Of a stretch of 13,251 nt of DNA, positions 1 through 9,700 are shown one piece after another (position 1 is the stretch's first letter; every line of letters begins with the position of its first letter). The notes beneath the pieces are model-generated. The model was not told the origin of the DNA, did no database searches, and worked only from the letters and a program-made list of their open reading frames with translations. A program made the position numbers and the translations under genes. The stretch spans positions 1-13,251 of the forward strand of contig DASRVA010000091.1 in the NCBI GenBank assembly GCA_035687745.1. Reading direction: 5' to 3'. The DNA comes from DASRVA01 sp035687745. Lineage in GTDB: Bacteria; Gemmatimonadota; Gemmatimonadetes; JACCXV01; JAHWKZ01.

Positions 1-1
1 T

Positions 2-727
2 GATCGCCCGCCCGCGCGCCACGATCCACCGCCTCTGACGCTTCTCGCTCTGATCCCCGCCCACGACGAGGAGTTGCGGATCGCCGCGGTGGTTCGTCAA
101 GCGGCCCGGCACCTCCAGGTCGTCGTGGTCGACGACGGCTCCGCCGACGGCACGGCCCGGGCGGCCGAGAGGGCCGGGGCGCGGGTCGTTCGCCAGACCC
201 CCAACCAGGGGAAGGGAGCGGCCCTCCGGACCGGCTTTCGTCTCGCCTTGGGCGAAGGCGCCGAGGCGGTCGTGACGCTGGACGCGGACGGCCAGCACGA
301 CCCGGCCGAGATCCCGAAGCTGGTGGCCGCTTTCGAGGCCACGCACCCCGAGCTCGTGATCGGCTGCCGCGACTTCCGGGCGATGCCGCCCTTGAGGCGG
401 CTCGCCAACACGCTCGGCTCCCTCACCCTGCGGCTCGCGCTCGGCGTCCGGATCCGCGACAACCAGTCGGGCTATCGGCTGGTCGGGCGGCGGGTCATGG
501 AGGCGATGAGATCGAGCGGGGAGAGCGGCTTCGAGTTCGAGGTCGAGATGATCGCCGAGTGCCTCCGGAGGGGATGGCGGATCGAGTGGGTTCCGATCCG
601 GACGATCTACACCGGCGGGACGAGCCACATCCGGAACAGGGACCACCTGGTCGGGTTCGTGCGGACGGCGTGGCGGCTCAGGCGGTCGACGCGCAGGCGG
701 GGGGCGAGCTCGGAGCAGCCGGGCTAG
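2..727 (+). CDS. Glycosyltransferase family 2 (polyprenyl-phosphate sugar transferase-like), 5' end outside window
   Basis: The frame is open from the left edge, so the true start is probably upstream. The first start codon visible is TTG at 74, but the residues before it read LLALIPAHDEE, the normal first beta-strand of a GT-A glycosyltransferase, so starting at 74 would cut into the fold. Visible motifs are VVVVDDGSADGT (nucleotide-sugar binding, about nt 122-157), NQGKGAALRTGF, LDADGQHD (the metal-binding DxD region, about nt 280-303) and QSGYRLV. The family moves a sugar from a nucleotide donor to an acceptor; this short form without C-terminal membrane helices resembles dolichol-/undecaprenyl-phosphate mannosyl- or glucosyltransferases that work at the inner face of the membrane. 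The sugar cannot be read from sequence. About 241 residues are visible. It ends tail to tail with thiD, the two stops sharing CTAG at 724-727, with no room for a terminator between them. Confidence 0.88.
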   Translation, partial: DRPPARHDPPPLTLLALIPAHDEELRIAAVVRQAARHLQVVVVDDGSADGTARAAERAGARVVRQTPNQGKGAALRTGFRLALGEGAEAVVTLDADGQHDPAEIPKLVAAFEATHPELVIGCRDFRAMPPLRRLANTLGSLTLRLALGVRIRDNQSGYRLVGRRVMEAMRSSGESGFEFEVEMIAECLRRGWRIEWVPIRTIYTGGTSHIRNRDHLVGFVRTAWRLRRSTRRRGASSEQPG

Positions 728-1524
728 GCGTCGCCGAAGAGGTCGAGCGGCCCGTGGCCCCGGCCCAAGGGCGGGGCATCCCGGATCCCGCGCCGCACCC
801 ATTCCCGGGCCCTACGGACGGCGTCCAGGACCTCGCTCCCGCGGGCCACATGCGCGGCGATCGCCGAGGAGAGGGCGCAGCCCAGTCCATGTGTGCTCGT
901 GGTCTCGATCCGGGGCGATCGGAAGAGCTCGATCCTCTCCCCGTCGTAAAAGACGTCGAGCAGCTCGTCGCCGGGAAGATCTCCGCCCTTCACGAGGACG
1001 GCCCGCACGTCCATGTCCTCGACCAGAACGCGGGCCGCTGACGGGAGCTGCGCGGACTCGCGGATCGTCCACCCGAGGAGCGTCGCCGCCTCGGGCGCGT
1101 TGGGGGTCACGAGGGTCGCACGCGGCAGGAGCCAGCCGCGCATCGCCTCGACCGCGTCCTCCTCGAGCAGGAGGGCGCCGGTCGTGGCCACCATCACCGG
1201 ATCCACGATCAGCGCCGGAAAGGCGTGCCGATCGACGGCCTCGGCGACCGCCGCGACGATCGCGCGATTGGCGAGCATGCCGGTCTTGACGGCGTCGGGC
1301 GGGATGTCGGATACGGTGGTCGCGATCTGCTCGGCGACGAACGCGGCGTCTACCGGGAAGATCCCCGTGACGCCCTCGGTGTTCTGGGCGGTCAGCGCGG
1401 TGATCGCGCTCGTCCCGTACACGCCGAGCGCATGGAAGGTCTTCAGGTCGGCCTGGATCCCCGCGCCTCCCGAGGAGTCGCTCCCGGCGATCGTCAGCCC
1501 GACCGGCGGCCGCTGTCTTGGCAT
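724..1524 (-). CDS. thiD: Bifunctional hydroxymethylpyrimidine kinase/phosphomethylpyrimidine kinase
   Basis: 266 residues, the usual ThiD length, starting at ATG 1524. ThiD is a cytosolic ribokinase-fold enzyme that phosphorylates HMP and then HMP-P to HMP-PP, the pyrimidine half of thiamine. Seen: the N-terminal substrate loop GSDSSGGAGIQADLKTF (residues 14-30), DPVMVATTG (108-116), VTPNAPEA (139-146), VKGGDLPGDELLDV (178-191) and the C-terminal anion-hole/catalytic loop HGLGCALSSAIAAH (212-225). The catalytic Cys is present (C216), but the loop reads HGLGC where the common form is HGTGC. The gene starts 23 bp after the M48 protease stop on the same strand, so the two may be co-transcribed. 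A TAGATT box 6 nt before the ATG could also drive it alone. No other thiamine gene and no recognisable TPP riboswitch lie nearby. Confidence 0.95.
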   Translation of the reverse strand: MPRQRPPVGLTIAGSDSSGGAGIQADLKTFHALGVYGTSAITALTAQNTEGVTGIFPVDAAFVAEQIATTVSDIPPDAVKTGMLANRAIVAAVAEAVDRHAFPALIVDPVMVATTGALLLEEDAVEAMRGWLLPRATLVTPNAPEAATLLGWTIRESAQLPSAARVLVEDMDVRAVLVKGGDLPGDELLDVFYDGERIELFRSPRIETTSTHGLGCALSSAIAAHVARGSEVLDAVRRAREWVRRGIRDAPPLGRGHGPLDLFGDA

Positions 1525-1547
1525 CGCCGGAATCTAGCGGCGAGAGG

Positions 1548-2375
1548 CTATCGGCTGTAACCCGAAAGACGCTGCTGGATTCGCGGCAGCTCGGCGTCGC
1601 GCGTGATCAGGTTCGATCGCGGCGGCAGTTGAGCGATCATCCCCCGCACTTCCGTGATCCTGTCCTCGGTCAGCGGATGCGAGGAGAAGAACTGCGAAAC
1701 CGCCCCCGGCTGGTTCTCGCGGCGGCTCAGGAGCTCCTGGAACATGGTCACCATCCCGTGCGGGTCGTACCCCGCGCCGTGCATGGTGAAGACCCCGAGC
1801 CGGTCGGCCTCGCGCTCGGCGTCGCGCCCGAAGGCGGCGAACGTGCCGGCCCCCACGATCTGGGCCAGAAGCTGCTGGTAGATGGGCGGGTTCGCGCCCA
1901 GCGCGAGCCCCGCCACGACCTGGAACCCGTACGCCTTCGAGAGCTGCTCCGTGCCGTGCCGTGCGACCCCGTGCGAGATCTCGTGGGCCATGACGCCGGC
2001 CAGCTCGGAGACGTTGTCGGTAGCCTGGATCAGCCCCGTGTACACGTAGACGTGGCCGCCCGGTGTGTTGAACGCGTTGATCTCGGGGCCGGCCACGATG
2101 TGGAACTCCCAAGGCGCCTGCGCGAGCTCGGTCTGCTGGACCAGGCGCTGCCCGATCCGGTTCACGTACGCGAGCGAGGTCCGGTCGTTCACCAGCGGCA
2201 GCTGGCGCGCGATGTCGCTCTCGAGCTGCTGTCCGAGCGCCCACTCCTCCTGATAGGAGATCATGTTGAAATCGCCCTGGTTGACGCCCGACGAGGCGCA
2301 GGCGAACGCCGTGAGCACGGCCAGCGTGAGCGCCGCGGCGGCGACTCGGGTTCGTGTGGTGACATCGATTCTCAT
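1548..2375 (-). CDS. M48 family zinc metalloprotease, probable lipoprotein
   Basis: A 275-residue envelope peptidase of the BepA/LoiP-like M48 type, which degrade or help assemble outer-membrane proteins. Seen: a short basic N-terminus and a hydrophobic segment ending LTAFAC, a plausible though imperfect lipobox (Ala at -3) with lipidated C26. Then the zinc motif HEISH (residues 131-135, catalytic E132), a third zinc ligand in AEREAD (E187) and the conserved SSHPLTEDRI (H233), equivalent to the regulatory His region of BepA. There are no TPR repeats after the catalytic domain, so it is shorter than BepA. Start: a GTG exists at 2384, but it overlaps the Shine-Dalgarno AGGGAG. The ATG at 2375 lies 8 nt after that motif and is the likely start. 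It is the first gene of a minus-strand pair with thiD, and divergent from the RNA methyltransferase gene. Confidence 0.9.
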   Translation of the reverse strand: MRIDVTTRTRVAAAALTLAVLTAFACASSGVNQGDFNMISYQEEWALGQQLESDIARQLPLVNDRTSLAYVNRIGQRLVQQTELAQAPWEFHIVAGPEINAFNTPGGHVYVYTGLIQATDNVSELAGVMAHEISHGVARHGTEQLSKAYGFQVVAGLALGANPPIYQQLLAQIVGAGTFAAFGRDAEREADRLGVFTMHGAGYDPHGMVTMFQELLSRRENQPGAVSQFFSSHPLTEDRITEVRGMIAQLPPRSNLITRDAELPRIQQRLSGYSR

Positions 2376-2433
2376 GACGGTCACTCCCTATGGGCGTGTG
2401 ATGAGCCCGACGTGGCGCTAATATCGTCGGCGG
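2376..2433. promoter_or_regulatory. Divergent promoter region, M48 protease / RNA methyltransferase
   Basis: A 58-bp spacer between two divergent genes must hold both promoters. The only AT-rich stretch is CTAATATCG. On the plus strand TAATAT (2419-2424) fits a -10 element and ends 9 nt before ATG 2434, implying a nearly leaderless mRNA, and no Shine-Dalgarno precedes that ATG. On the minus strand the same bases read GATATTAG and could be the -10 for the protease, giving a leader of roughly 35-40 nt that includes its AGGGAG. No convincing -35 is seen for either. This is inferred from base composition and spacing. Confidence 0.35.
2384..2389 (-). promoter_or_regulatory. Ribosome binding site of the M48 protease gene
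   Basis: On the minus strand this reads AGGGAG, 8 nt before ATG 2375. Because it runs into the upstream in-frame GTG at 2384, it rules that GTG out as a start and fixes the protein at 275 residues. Confidence 0.6.
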
Positions 2434-3261
2434 ATGGGAAAGGTTCCTGTTCAGGAGGGGCTCCCCCCGCTGCCGCGCGCCCGGCTGAAGACGCTCGCCC
2501 GGCTGGGGACGAGGACCGGCCGGGAGCGCGAGGGGCTCTACCTTCTCGAGGGCCGACGCGCGATCGAGGACGCCCTCGAACGGGGCGAGCGACTCAGGTT
2601 CGTGGTGGCGACGCCGGACGCCGAGCCGGTCGTCCGCGATTGGATCGCCCGGGGACGGCTGCCGGAGGGCACCGAGCCGTTCGCGGCCAGGGCCACCGAG
2701 CTCGAGCGGGTGGCGGACACGCGGACGCCGCAGGGCCTGGTCGCGGTGGGCGAGGTCCCCGACCTCTCGCTGGCCGCGCTCCCCGAGGATCCCGGTCGGA
2801 TCCTTCTCGTCGTCGACGGCGTCCAGAATCCCGGCAACCTGGGGACCCTGCTCCGCACCCTGGCCGCGGTCGGCGGGCGCTCGGCGATCCTCTGCCGGGG
2901 CACGGTCGATCCCTACAATCCGAAGGCGCTGCGCGGGGCGGCCGGCCTCACCCCTGCGCTGTCGATCGCGGCCCACGTCCCGGCGAGCGAGGCGGCCGAG
3001 TGGTGCGCGTCCCGGGACCGTCCGATCGTCCTCCTCGAGGCCGGGGCGCCGAACCTGTTCGAGGCCGGGCTGCCGGAGGGGCCGCTGGCTCTGGCCCTGG
3101 GGAGCGAGGCGGCGGGGGCGACCGCCGGGCTGGCGGAGGCCGCGACCCTCATGGTCGGGCTTCCCATGGCCGGACCGGTCGAGTCCCTGTCGGTCGCGGT
3201 CGCCGGATCGATCGCCCTCTACGCCCTGAGCCTGGGCCTCCGGGTTCGGGGGGCGCGGTGA
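2434..3261 (+). CDS. TrmH/SpoU family RNA 2'-O-ribose methyltransferase
   Basis: 275 residues. SPOUT-fold enzymes of this family methylate a ribose 2'-OH in tRNA or rRNA using SAM bound in a C-terminal trefoil knot. Seen: an N-terminal RNA-binding (SpoU_sub_bind-like) segment with REREGLYLLEGRRAIEDAL, then knot motif 1 VVDGVQNPGNLGTLLRT (N132 in NPGNLG), motif 2 ALALGSEAAG (E225) and motif 3 LPMAGPVESLSVAVAGS. Motif 3 usually reads SLN; here the Asn is Ser (S253). Length and layout match RlmB/TsnR/TrmH-like proteins, but the RNA target cannot be named, so no symbol is given. The ATG at 2434 has no Shine-Dalgarno, only a TAATAT box 9 nt upstream. The stop overlaps the next gene's start by 4 nt (GTGA), so the peptidase downstream is probably translationally coupled. 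Confidence 0.92.
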   Translation: MGKVPVQEGLPPLPRARLKTLARLGTRTGREREGLYLLEGRRAIEDALERGERLRFVVATPDAEPVVRDWIARGRLPEGTEPFAARATELERVADTRTPQGLVAVGEVPDLSLAALPEDPGRILLVVDGVQNPGNLGTLLRTLAAVGGRSAILCRGTVDPYNPKALRGAAGLTPALSIAAHVPASEAAEWCASRDRPIVLLEAGAPNLFEAGLPEGPLALALGSEAAGATAGLAEAATLMVGLPMAGPVESLSVAVAGSIALYALSLGLRVRGAR

Positions 3262-4457
3262 GGGCGGGGAGGGGCCTCGGTGTCCTTCTGCTCGCCCTCG
3301 CCCTGCCGGCGGCGGCGGATGGCCAGGAGGCCCGCCCGCGGGCCCGCGACCTCGGGATCGTGATCGGCGCCCTTCCGCCCGGTCCGCTCGACGCCATCAC
3401 CGACGTCCCCGGGGTCGCGGTCGGCCACGTCACCGTCGTCGAGGGCGACTCGATCCGGAGCGGCGTCACCGTCGTCGTCCCGCACCAGGGGAACGTGTTC
3501 CTGGAAAAGGTGCCCGGGGCGATCCACGTCGCCAACGGGTTCGGCAAGCTGGCCGGGGTGACCCAGGTCCGGGAGCTCGGCACGATCGAAACGCCGATCG
3601 CCCTCACCAACACGCTCGCCGTGGGGCGCGTGGTCGATGGGCTCGCACGCTGGACGCGTGAGCGGACGGGGGACGACGTGCGCTCGGTCAACGCCGTCGT
3701 CGGCGAGACCAACGACGGGTTCCTGAACGCGATCGGGGTGCCGCGGATCGGCGTGGAGGAGGTCCGGGCGGCGCTCGATTCCGTCCGCGGCGGTCCGGTC
3801 CCGGAGGGGTCGGTCGGCGCCGGCACGGGGACGATCGCGCTCGGGTTCAAGGGCGGGATCGGCACCGCAAGCCGGCGCGTCCTGGTCGGTGACTCCGTCC
3901 GGACGCTCGGCGTCCTCGTCCAGTCGAACTTCGGGGGCGCGCTCGAGGTCGCCGGCGTCCCGGTCGGGCGGCGGTTGGGGAAGGCGGGATTTCTGGAGGA
4001 GTGGATCCCGCCTGGGGACGGCGAGTCGTCCTCCCGTACGGCCGGGAGCGCCGCCGCCTGGCGCGCGGCCGACCAGCCGGACGCCGGCGGCGGCTCGATC
4101 ATGATCGTCGTGGCGACCGACGCTCCTGTCGACGCCGACGCCCTGATGCGGATCGCCCGGCGGGCGCCGTACGCGATCGGCCGGGTGGGGGGCTTCTCGG
4201 CCCACGGCTCGGGCGACTACGTAGTCGCGTTCTCCAACCATCCCGACGTGCGGGTCCCGCACGCGGCGGACGCGCCGCTGGCCGAGCGCAGGTCCCTCCG
4301 CGGGGAGGCCCTCAACCCGCTCTTCCTGGCGGTCGTCGAGGCGACCGAGGAGGCGATCCTCAACAGCCTCCTCCGGGCCACCAGCGTCACCGGCTGGCGG
4401 GGAACGGCGGAGGCGATCCCGCTGGGCAGAGTGCAGGAGCTGCTCGGGACACGCTGA
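3258..4457 (+). CDS. Exported P1 (S58, DmpA-type) self-processing aminopeptidase
   Basis: 399 residues from GTG 3258, which overlaps the methyltransferase TGA. The frame is open far upstream, but only this start gives a typical signal peptide: basic MRAGRG, hydrophobic VLLLALALPAAADG, cleavage probably after ADG or nearby. P1 peptidases are N-terminal nucleophile enzymes: the precursor cuts itself before a Ser, which becomes the N-terminus of the beta chain and attacks L- or D-aminoacyl amides and small peptides. Seen: ITDVPGVAVGHVTV at the N-terminus, VNAVVGETNDG, LVQSNFGG, the cleavage site GGG/S with Ser280 in SIMIVVATDAP, and HGSGDYVVAFS near the C-terminus. All are family landmarks (DmpA nucleophile Ser250). 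The predicted alpha chain is about 250 residues after signal removal and the beta chain 120. The substrate is unknown; scavenging of D-amino-acid or beta-peptides is possible. Confidence 0.92.
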   Translation: MRAGRGLGVLLLALALPAAADGQEARPRARDLGIVIGALPPGPLDAITDVPGVAVGHVTVVEGDSIRSGVTVVVPHQGNVFLEKVPGAIHVANGFGKLAGVTQVRELGTIETPIALTNTLAVGRVVDGLARWTRERTGDDVRSVNAVVGETNDGFLNAIGVPRIGVEEVRAALDSVRGGPVPEGSVGAGTGTIALGFKGGIGTASRRVLVGDSVRTLGVLVQSNFGGALEVAGVPVGRRLGKAGFLEEWIPPGDGESSSRTAGSAAAWRAADQPDAGGGSIMIVVATDAPVDADALMRIARRAPYAIGRVGGFSAHGSGDYVVAFSNHPDVRVPHAADAPLAERRSLRGEALNPLFLAVVEATEEAILNSLLRATSVTGWRGTAEAIPLGRVQELLGTR

Positions 4458-4556
4458 GGTCGCCGCCGATCGGGGGCGCCGGAGCGCGGCGGGTGGACGC
4501 TCGCGGCACTCCGGCGATCTTAGGAGCGTGATCGTCCAGGCCACCGAGCCGCTCCC
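4458..4556 (+). promoter_or_regulatory. Upstream region of the response regulator with an inverted repeat
   Basis: A 99-bp gap. It contains a perfect 8-bp inverted repeat, CGCCGGAG (4477-4484) and CTCCGGCG (4509-4516), with a 24-nt spacer. The second arm is followed by ATCTT only, so it is a poor terminator and could equally be an operator or a chance GC-rich hairpin. A 10-codon frame from GTG 4528 ends at TGA 4558-4560, overlapping the regulator's start, but its TAGGAG lies only 1 nt before the GTG, too close for good initiation. Confidence 0.25.
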
Positions 4557-5966
<1,410 letters not shown>

Positions 5967-5985
5967 CCGGCGCACCCGCCTTTCC

Positions 5986-6720
5986 TCAGTCGTCCACGAC
6001 CAGCTCCCGCGCGCGCCCGAACACCGCGTCCAGCATGGGCCTCGTCAGGACACCCGTGAAGGTGTTCTGCTGGGACGGGTGGTAGGAGGCGACGAGGACC
6101 GGCGCGTCCGGACCCGGGCGGACCTCGACCCCGTGGCCGAAGCGAGGTTTCGGGGACGGGACCGGGTGCCCGCGATCCCGGAGCACACGGAGAGCCTGGT
6201 CCCAGGCGTACTGCCCGAGCGTCACGATGACCCGGACCCGCGACAGGAGGTCGAGCTCGGCCTCGAGCCAGGGGCGGCAGTTCCGCCGCTCGTCGGGCCG
6301 CGGTCGGTTCGCCGGCGGCGCGCAGCGGAGCGCCGCGGTCATGAAGCAGTCGATCAGGCGGAGCCCGTCCCCCTTCGCGAGGCTCTCGGGCCGGCTCGCG
6401 AACCCCGCCCTGTAGAGAGCCCGGAAGAGCCAGTTCCCCGACTCGTCCCCGGTGAACATCCGGCCCGTCCGGTTGGCCCCGTGGGCGGCCGGGGCGAGCC
6501 CGAGGATCAGGAGCCGGCCGTGGGGATCGCCCCACCCCGGGACCGGCCGGCCCCAGTACACCTCGTCCGCAAAGGCGCGCCGCTTCTCGCGCGCCACCCG
6601 CTCCCGCCACTCGACGAGCCGCGGGCAGCGGCGGCAGCGGGTGATCCGGGTCTCCAGCTCGAGCAGGGGGGCCGGGAACCTATCGGCCATCGGGAGAGTC
6701 TCATCACCCGGCGTCACCAC
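5986..6720 (-). CDS. Uracil-DNA glycosylase, family 5 (UdgB type)
   Basis: 244 residues from GTG 6720, or 234 from ATG 6690, which begins MADRFPAPLLELE. A GGGAG 10 nt before the GTG favours the long form, while family length favours the short one. The enzyme removes uracil (and in UdgB enzymes also hypoxanthine or other deaminated bases) from DNA, starting base-excision repair. Seen (long-form numbering): the iron-sulfur cysteines C29 and C32 (CRRCPRL), C133 and C148; motif A GLAPAAHGANRTGRMFTGD (74-92), where the AHG replaces the catalytic acid of other families and marks UdgB; and the C-terminal motif YHPSQQNTFTGVLT (213-226). These closely match the Thermus UdgB pattern. It is divergent from the protease-barrel gene across 74 bp and convergent with the response regulator. 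It appears to be monocistronic. Confidence 0.92.
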   Translation of the reverse strand: MVTPGDETLPMADRFPAPLLELETRITRCRRCPRLVEWRERVAREKRRAFADEVYWGRPVPGWGDPHGRLLILGLAPAAHGANRTGRMFTGDESGNWLFRALYRAGFASRPESLAKGDGLRLIDCFMTAALRCAPPANRPRPDERRNCRPWLEAELDLLSRVRVIVTLGQYAWDQALRVLRDRGHPVPSPKPRFGHGVEVRPGPDAPVLVASYHPSQQNTFTGVLTRPMLDAVFGRARELVVDD

Positions 6721-6794
6721 GGGAAGGTAACTCCCGCGCCGAGCGTTACGAGCTTTCGTACGCCGCGTTACGGCCAGCCCTTCGTTGAGGTGCT
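6721..6794. promoter_or_regulatory. Divergent promoter region with a duplicated GCGTTACG element
   Basis: A 74-bp spacer between the glycosylase and protease-barrel genes. The 8-mer GCGTTACG occurs twice in the same orientation, at 6743-6750 and 6765-6772. The 22-bp period is about two helical turns, as for a tandem protein-binding site. The segment between them, TTTCGTACG, is unusually AT-rich for this DNA. TATGAT at 6794-6799 overlaps the first ATG of the plus-strand gene and could be a -10 box if translation really starts at ATG 6807. Function is inferred only from spacing and position. Confidence 0.35.
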
Positions 6795-9700
6795 ATGATG
6801 CGAAAGATGCCCATCCTCCGTGCAGGCCTTCTCGCGCTCGTCGCGAGCGTCCTCTTCGCGGCCGAAGCGCGCCCCCAGTACTTCGGTCGCAACAAGGTCC
6901 AGTACGAGCGCTTCGACTGGCGGGTCCTGGAGACCGAGCACTTCGATCTGCACGGCTACGAGGCCATGTCCGACGTGGCGCTCCAGGACGCCGGACGGAT
7001 GGCGGAACGCTGGTACGACCGTTACGAGGGCCTGTTCGCCCACCGGTTCCGGGAGCGGAAGCCGCTCATCCTCTACGCCGACAAGCCCGACTTCCAGCAG
7101 ACCAACACGACCCCCGGATTCGTGTCCCAGTCGACCGGCGGCTTCACGGAGGGCCTCAAGGACCGGATCGTCCTTCCGTTCGCCGAGGGATACGGCGAGA
7201 CCGACCACGTGCTCGGCCACGAGCTCGTCCACGCCTTCCAGTTCGACATCGCGCAGAGCGATTCGGGTGGTGGACCGACAGGGTTCCTGCGCCTGCCGCT
7301 GTGGTTCATCGAGGGGATGGCCGAGTACCTGTCGCTGGGCCGGGTGAACGCACACACGGCGATGTGGATGCGGGACGCCGTCCAGCGCGGGGATCTGCCG
7401 ACCCTGGACGACCTGTCGCGCGACCCTCGCTTCTTCCCGTATCGCTACGGCCACGCCTTCTGGGCCTTCGTGGCCGGCACCTATGGCGACGACGTCGTCC
7501 CGAAGCTCTTTCAGGCGGCCGGACAGAGCGGGATCGAGGTGGCGATCGAGCAGGTGCTCCGTACCAGCCCGGACTCCCTCTCCCAGGACTGGATCGAAGC
7601 GACCCGCGAGCACTGGGCGCCGCTCATCGGCGGCCGCACGCCCCCGGAGCGGGTCGGGGAGCCGCTGATCTCCGAGGTGGGCGAGGACGACTGGGTGCTC
7701 GCGCCCTCGCTCAGCCCCGATGGACGCCGCGTCGTATTCCTCTCACAGCGGGACCTTTTCACGATCGACCTCTACATCGGCGACGTGTCGAGCGGAGAGG
7801 TGCTGGGCAAGCTTGCCTCGACGGATCGCAACCCCCACTTCGACGCGATCGCCTTCCTGAACTCGTCCGGCGCGTGGTCGCCCGACGGGCGACAGTTCGC
7901 GTTCGTGACCTTCGCCAAGGGCGACAACGGAATCGCGATCGCCGACACCGAGCGCCGCGAGGTCGTCCGCACGCTGGACGCGGAAGGCGTGGACGCGATC
8001 CTAGACCTGGCGTGGTCCCCGGACGGCTCGTCGCTGGCCATCTCCGGGACCCGCGGGGGGATCGTCGACCTCTACCGGCTGGAGCTGGCGACCGGGGCCG
8101 TCGAGCGGCTGACCGACGGCGTGTTCGCCGAGCTCGCGCCGACCTGGTCCCCCGACGGGACGACGATCGCGTTCGCCACCGACCAGGGGCCGGGCGCGGA
8201 ACCCGACGGGCTCGATCTCCCGCGGATGGGGCTCGGCTTCTACGACGTCGCCACGCGAACGACCCGGGTCGAGCGGCCGTTCGGCGACGCCAAGCACGTG
8301 AGCCCGCAATACGCGCCGGACGGCGGGAGCCTCTACTTCGTCTCCGATCCGGGCGGCTTCAGCGACATCTACCGGATGGACCTGGCGAGCGGCTCGGTGG
8401 CCCGGGTGACCCAGGTCACGACCGGGGTGAGCGGGATCACCGAGCTCGCGCCCGCCCTCAGCGTGGCGCGGAATTCCGGGCGCCTGGCGTTCAGCGTGTT
8501 CCACGACGGCGGCTATCGCGGGGCGACGCTCCCGCCGACGTCGGCACGGGGCGAGGCGGCCGGCGGCGAGCCGGCGTCCCCGCCGGTGGCGGCGGTCCTG
8601 CCGCCCACGACGTCGACCTCGCCGGTCATCGTGGCCGAGTACCTGTCGGCGCCGCCGCGCGGGCTGGTCCGGGGCGACTTTCCGGAGCGTCCGTACCGGT
8701 CCGACCTTTCGCTCGACTACGTCGCGCCTCCGACCGCGGGCGTGGCGGTGGACCGGTTCGGGACATCGGTCGGCGGCTCGATCGGGTTCTTCTTCGGCGA
8801 TCTCCTCGGCAACCGCCAGCTCGCTCTCGGCGTCCAGGGGAACGGCGGCCCCGAGGACCTGGGCGGCGTCCTGACCTACGCGAACCTGGAAAACCGGCTC
8901 AACTGGGGGTGGCTGGCCGGACGCCAGACCTACCGTAGTGTTTTCGCGAGGATTCAATCGACCGAGTTCCAGGGCGCGCCGGCCCGCGAGGTCCGGCTGG
9001 AGCTCGAGCGCACCTACTACAACCGGGCCGGTCTCTTCGCCCAGTATCCGTTTTCGACGACGCGCCGGATCGAAGGCGACGCCTCCTTCCTGAACATTGG
9101 TTTCGGGGTCGAGGCGATCCGCTCGATCTTCGTCGGCGACCAGCAGGTCGCCGAGATCGAGGAGGATCTGCCCGCGCCCGACGGGCTGAACCTGGGGACC
9201 GGGAGCCTCGCCTACGTCGAGGACTACTCGTTCTTCGGGTTCACCTCACCGGTCCGGGGCGGGCGCTCGCGGTTCGAGGTCGGGGGGAACGCGGGGACGC
9301 TGAACTTCGCCGACCTCCTGCTCGACTGGCGGCGCTACTTCTTCGCCCGGCCGGTCACCTTCGCTGTGCGCGGCTTCCATCTCGGGCGCTACGGCGGCGA
9401 CGCCGAGAGCACCCGGCTGACCCCTCTGTTCGTCGGGTATCCCACCCTGATCCGCGGCTACGAGTCGGGATCGTTCGAACCGGCCGAGTGCACGGTGGTC
9501 CCTGACGACCCGACCGCCTGCCCCGAGTTCGACCGGCTGGTCGGGAGCCGGATCGCGGTCGCCAATGCCGAGCTGCGCGTCCCCCTCTTCGGGACCGAGG
9601 AGTACGGGCTCCTGGGGGCCGCCTTCCTGCCGACCGAGCTGGCCGGCTTCGTCGACGGCGCGGTCGCCTGGAACCGGGACGAGTCGCCCGAGTTCGACCT

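Noticed and set aside
1518..3257. Upstream extension of the P1 peptidase frame to a 979-residue protein
   Set aside because: The extension lies antisense to the M48 protease gene and in another frame of the methyltransferase gene, both with clear family motifs. Its translation is Arg/Gly/Pro-rich without domains, and a good signal peptide begins only at GTG 3258.
1534..4544. Long minus-strand frames opposite the methyltransferase and P1 peptidase genes (1534-2976, 3219-4544)
   Set aside because: They are shadows kept open by high GC, low-complexity Arg/Pro/Asp-rich, with no recognisable motif. The opposite strand carries conserved enzymes.
6755..6785. Sigma-54 promoter-like GG-N10-GC on the minus strand before the glycosylase gene
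   Set aside because: Only the GG and GC match. TGGCAC and TTGC are not present, and GG-N10-GC is very common in DNA this GC-rich.
6785..8938. 717-residue plus-strand frame inside the protease-barrel gene, and its minus-strand counterparts
   Set aside because: Arg/Pro-rich off-frame translation; the HELVH, SPDG and barrel motifs are all in the other frame.
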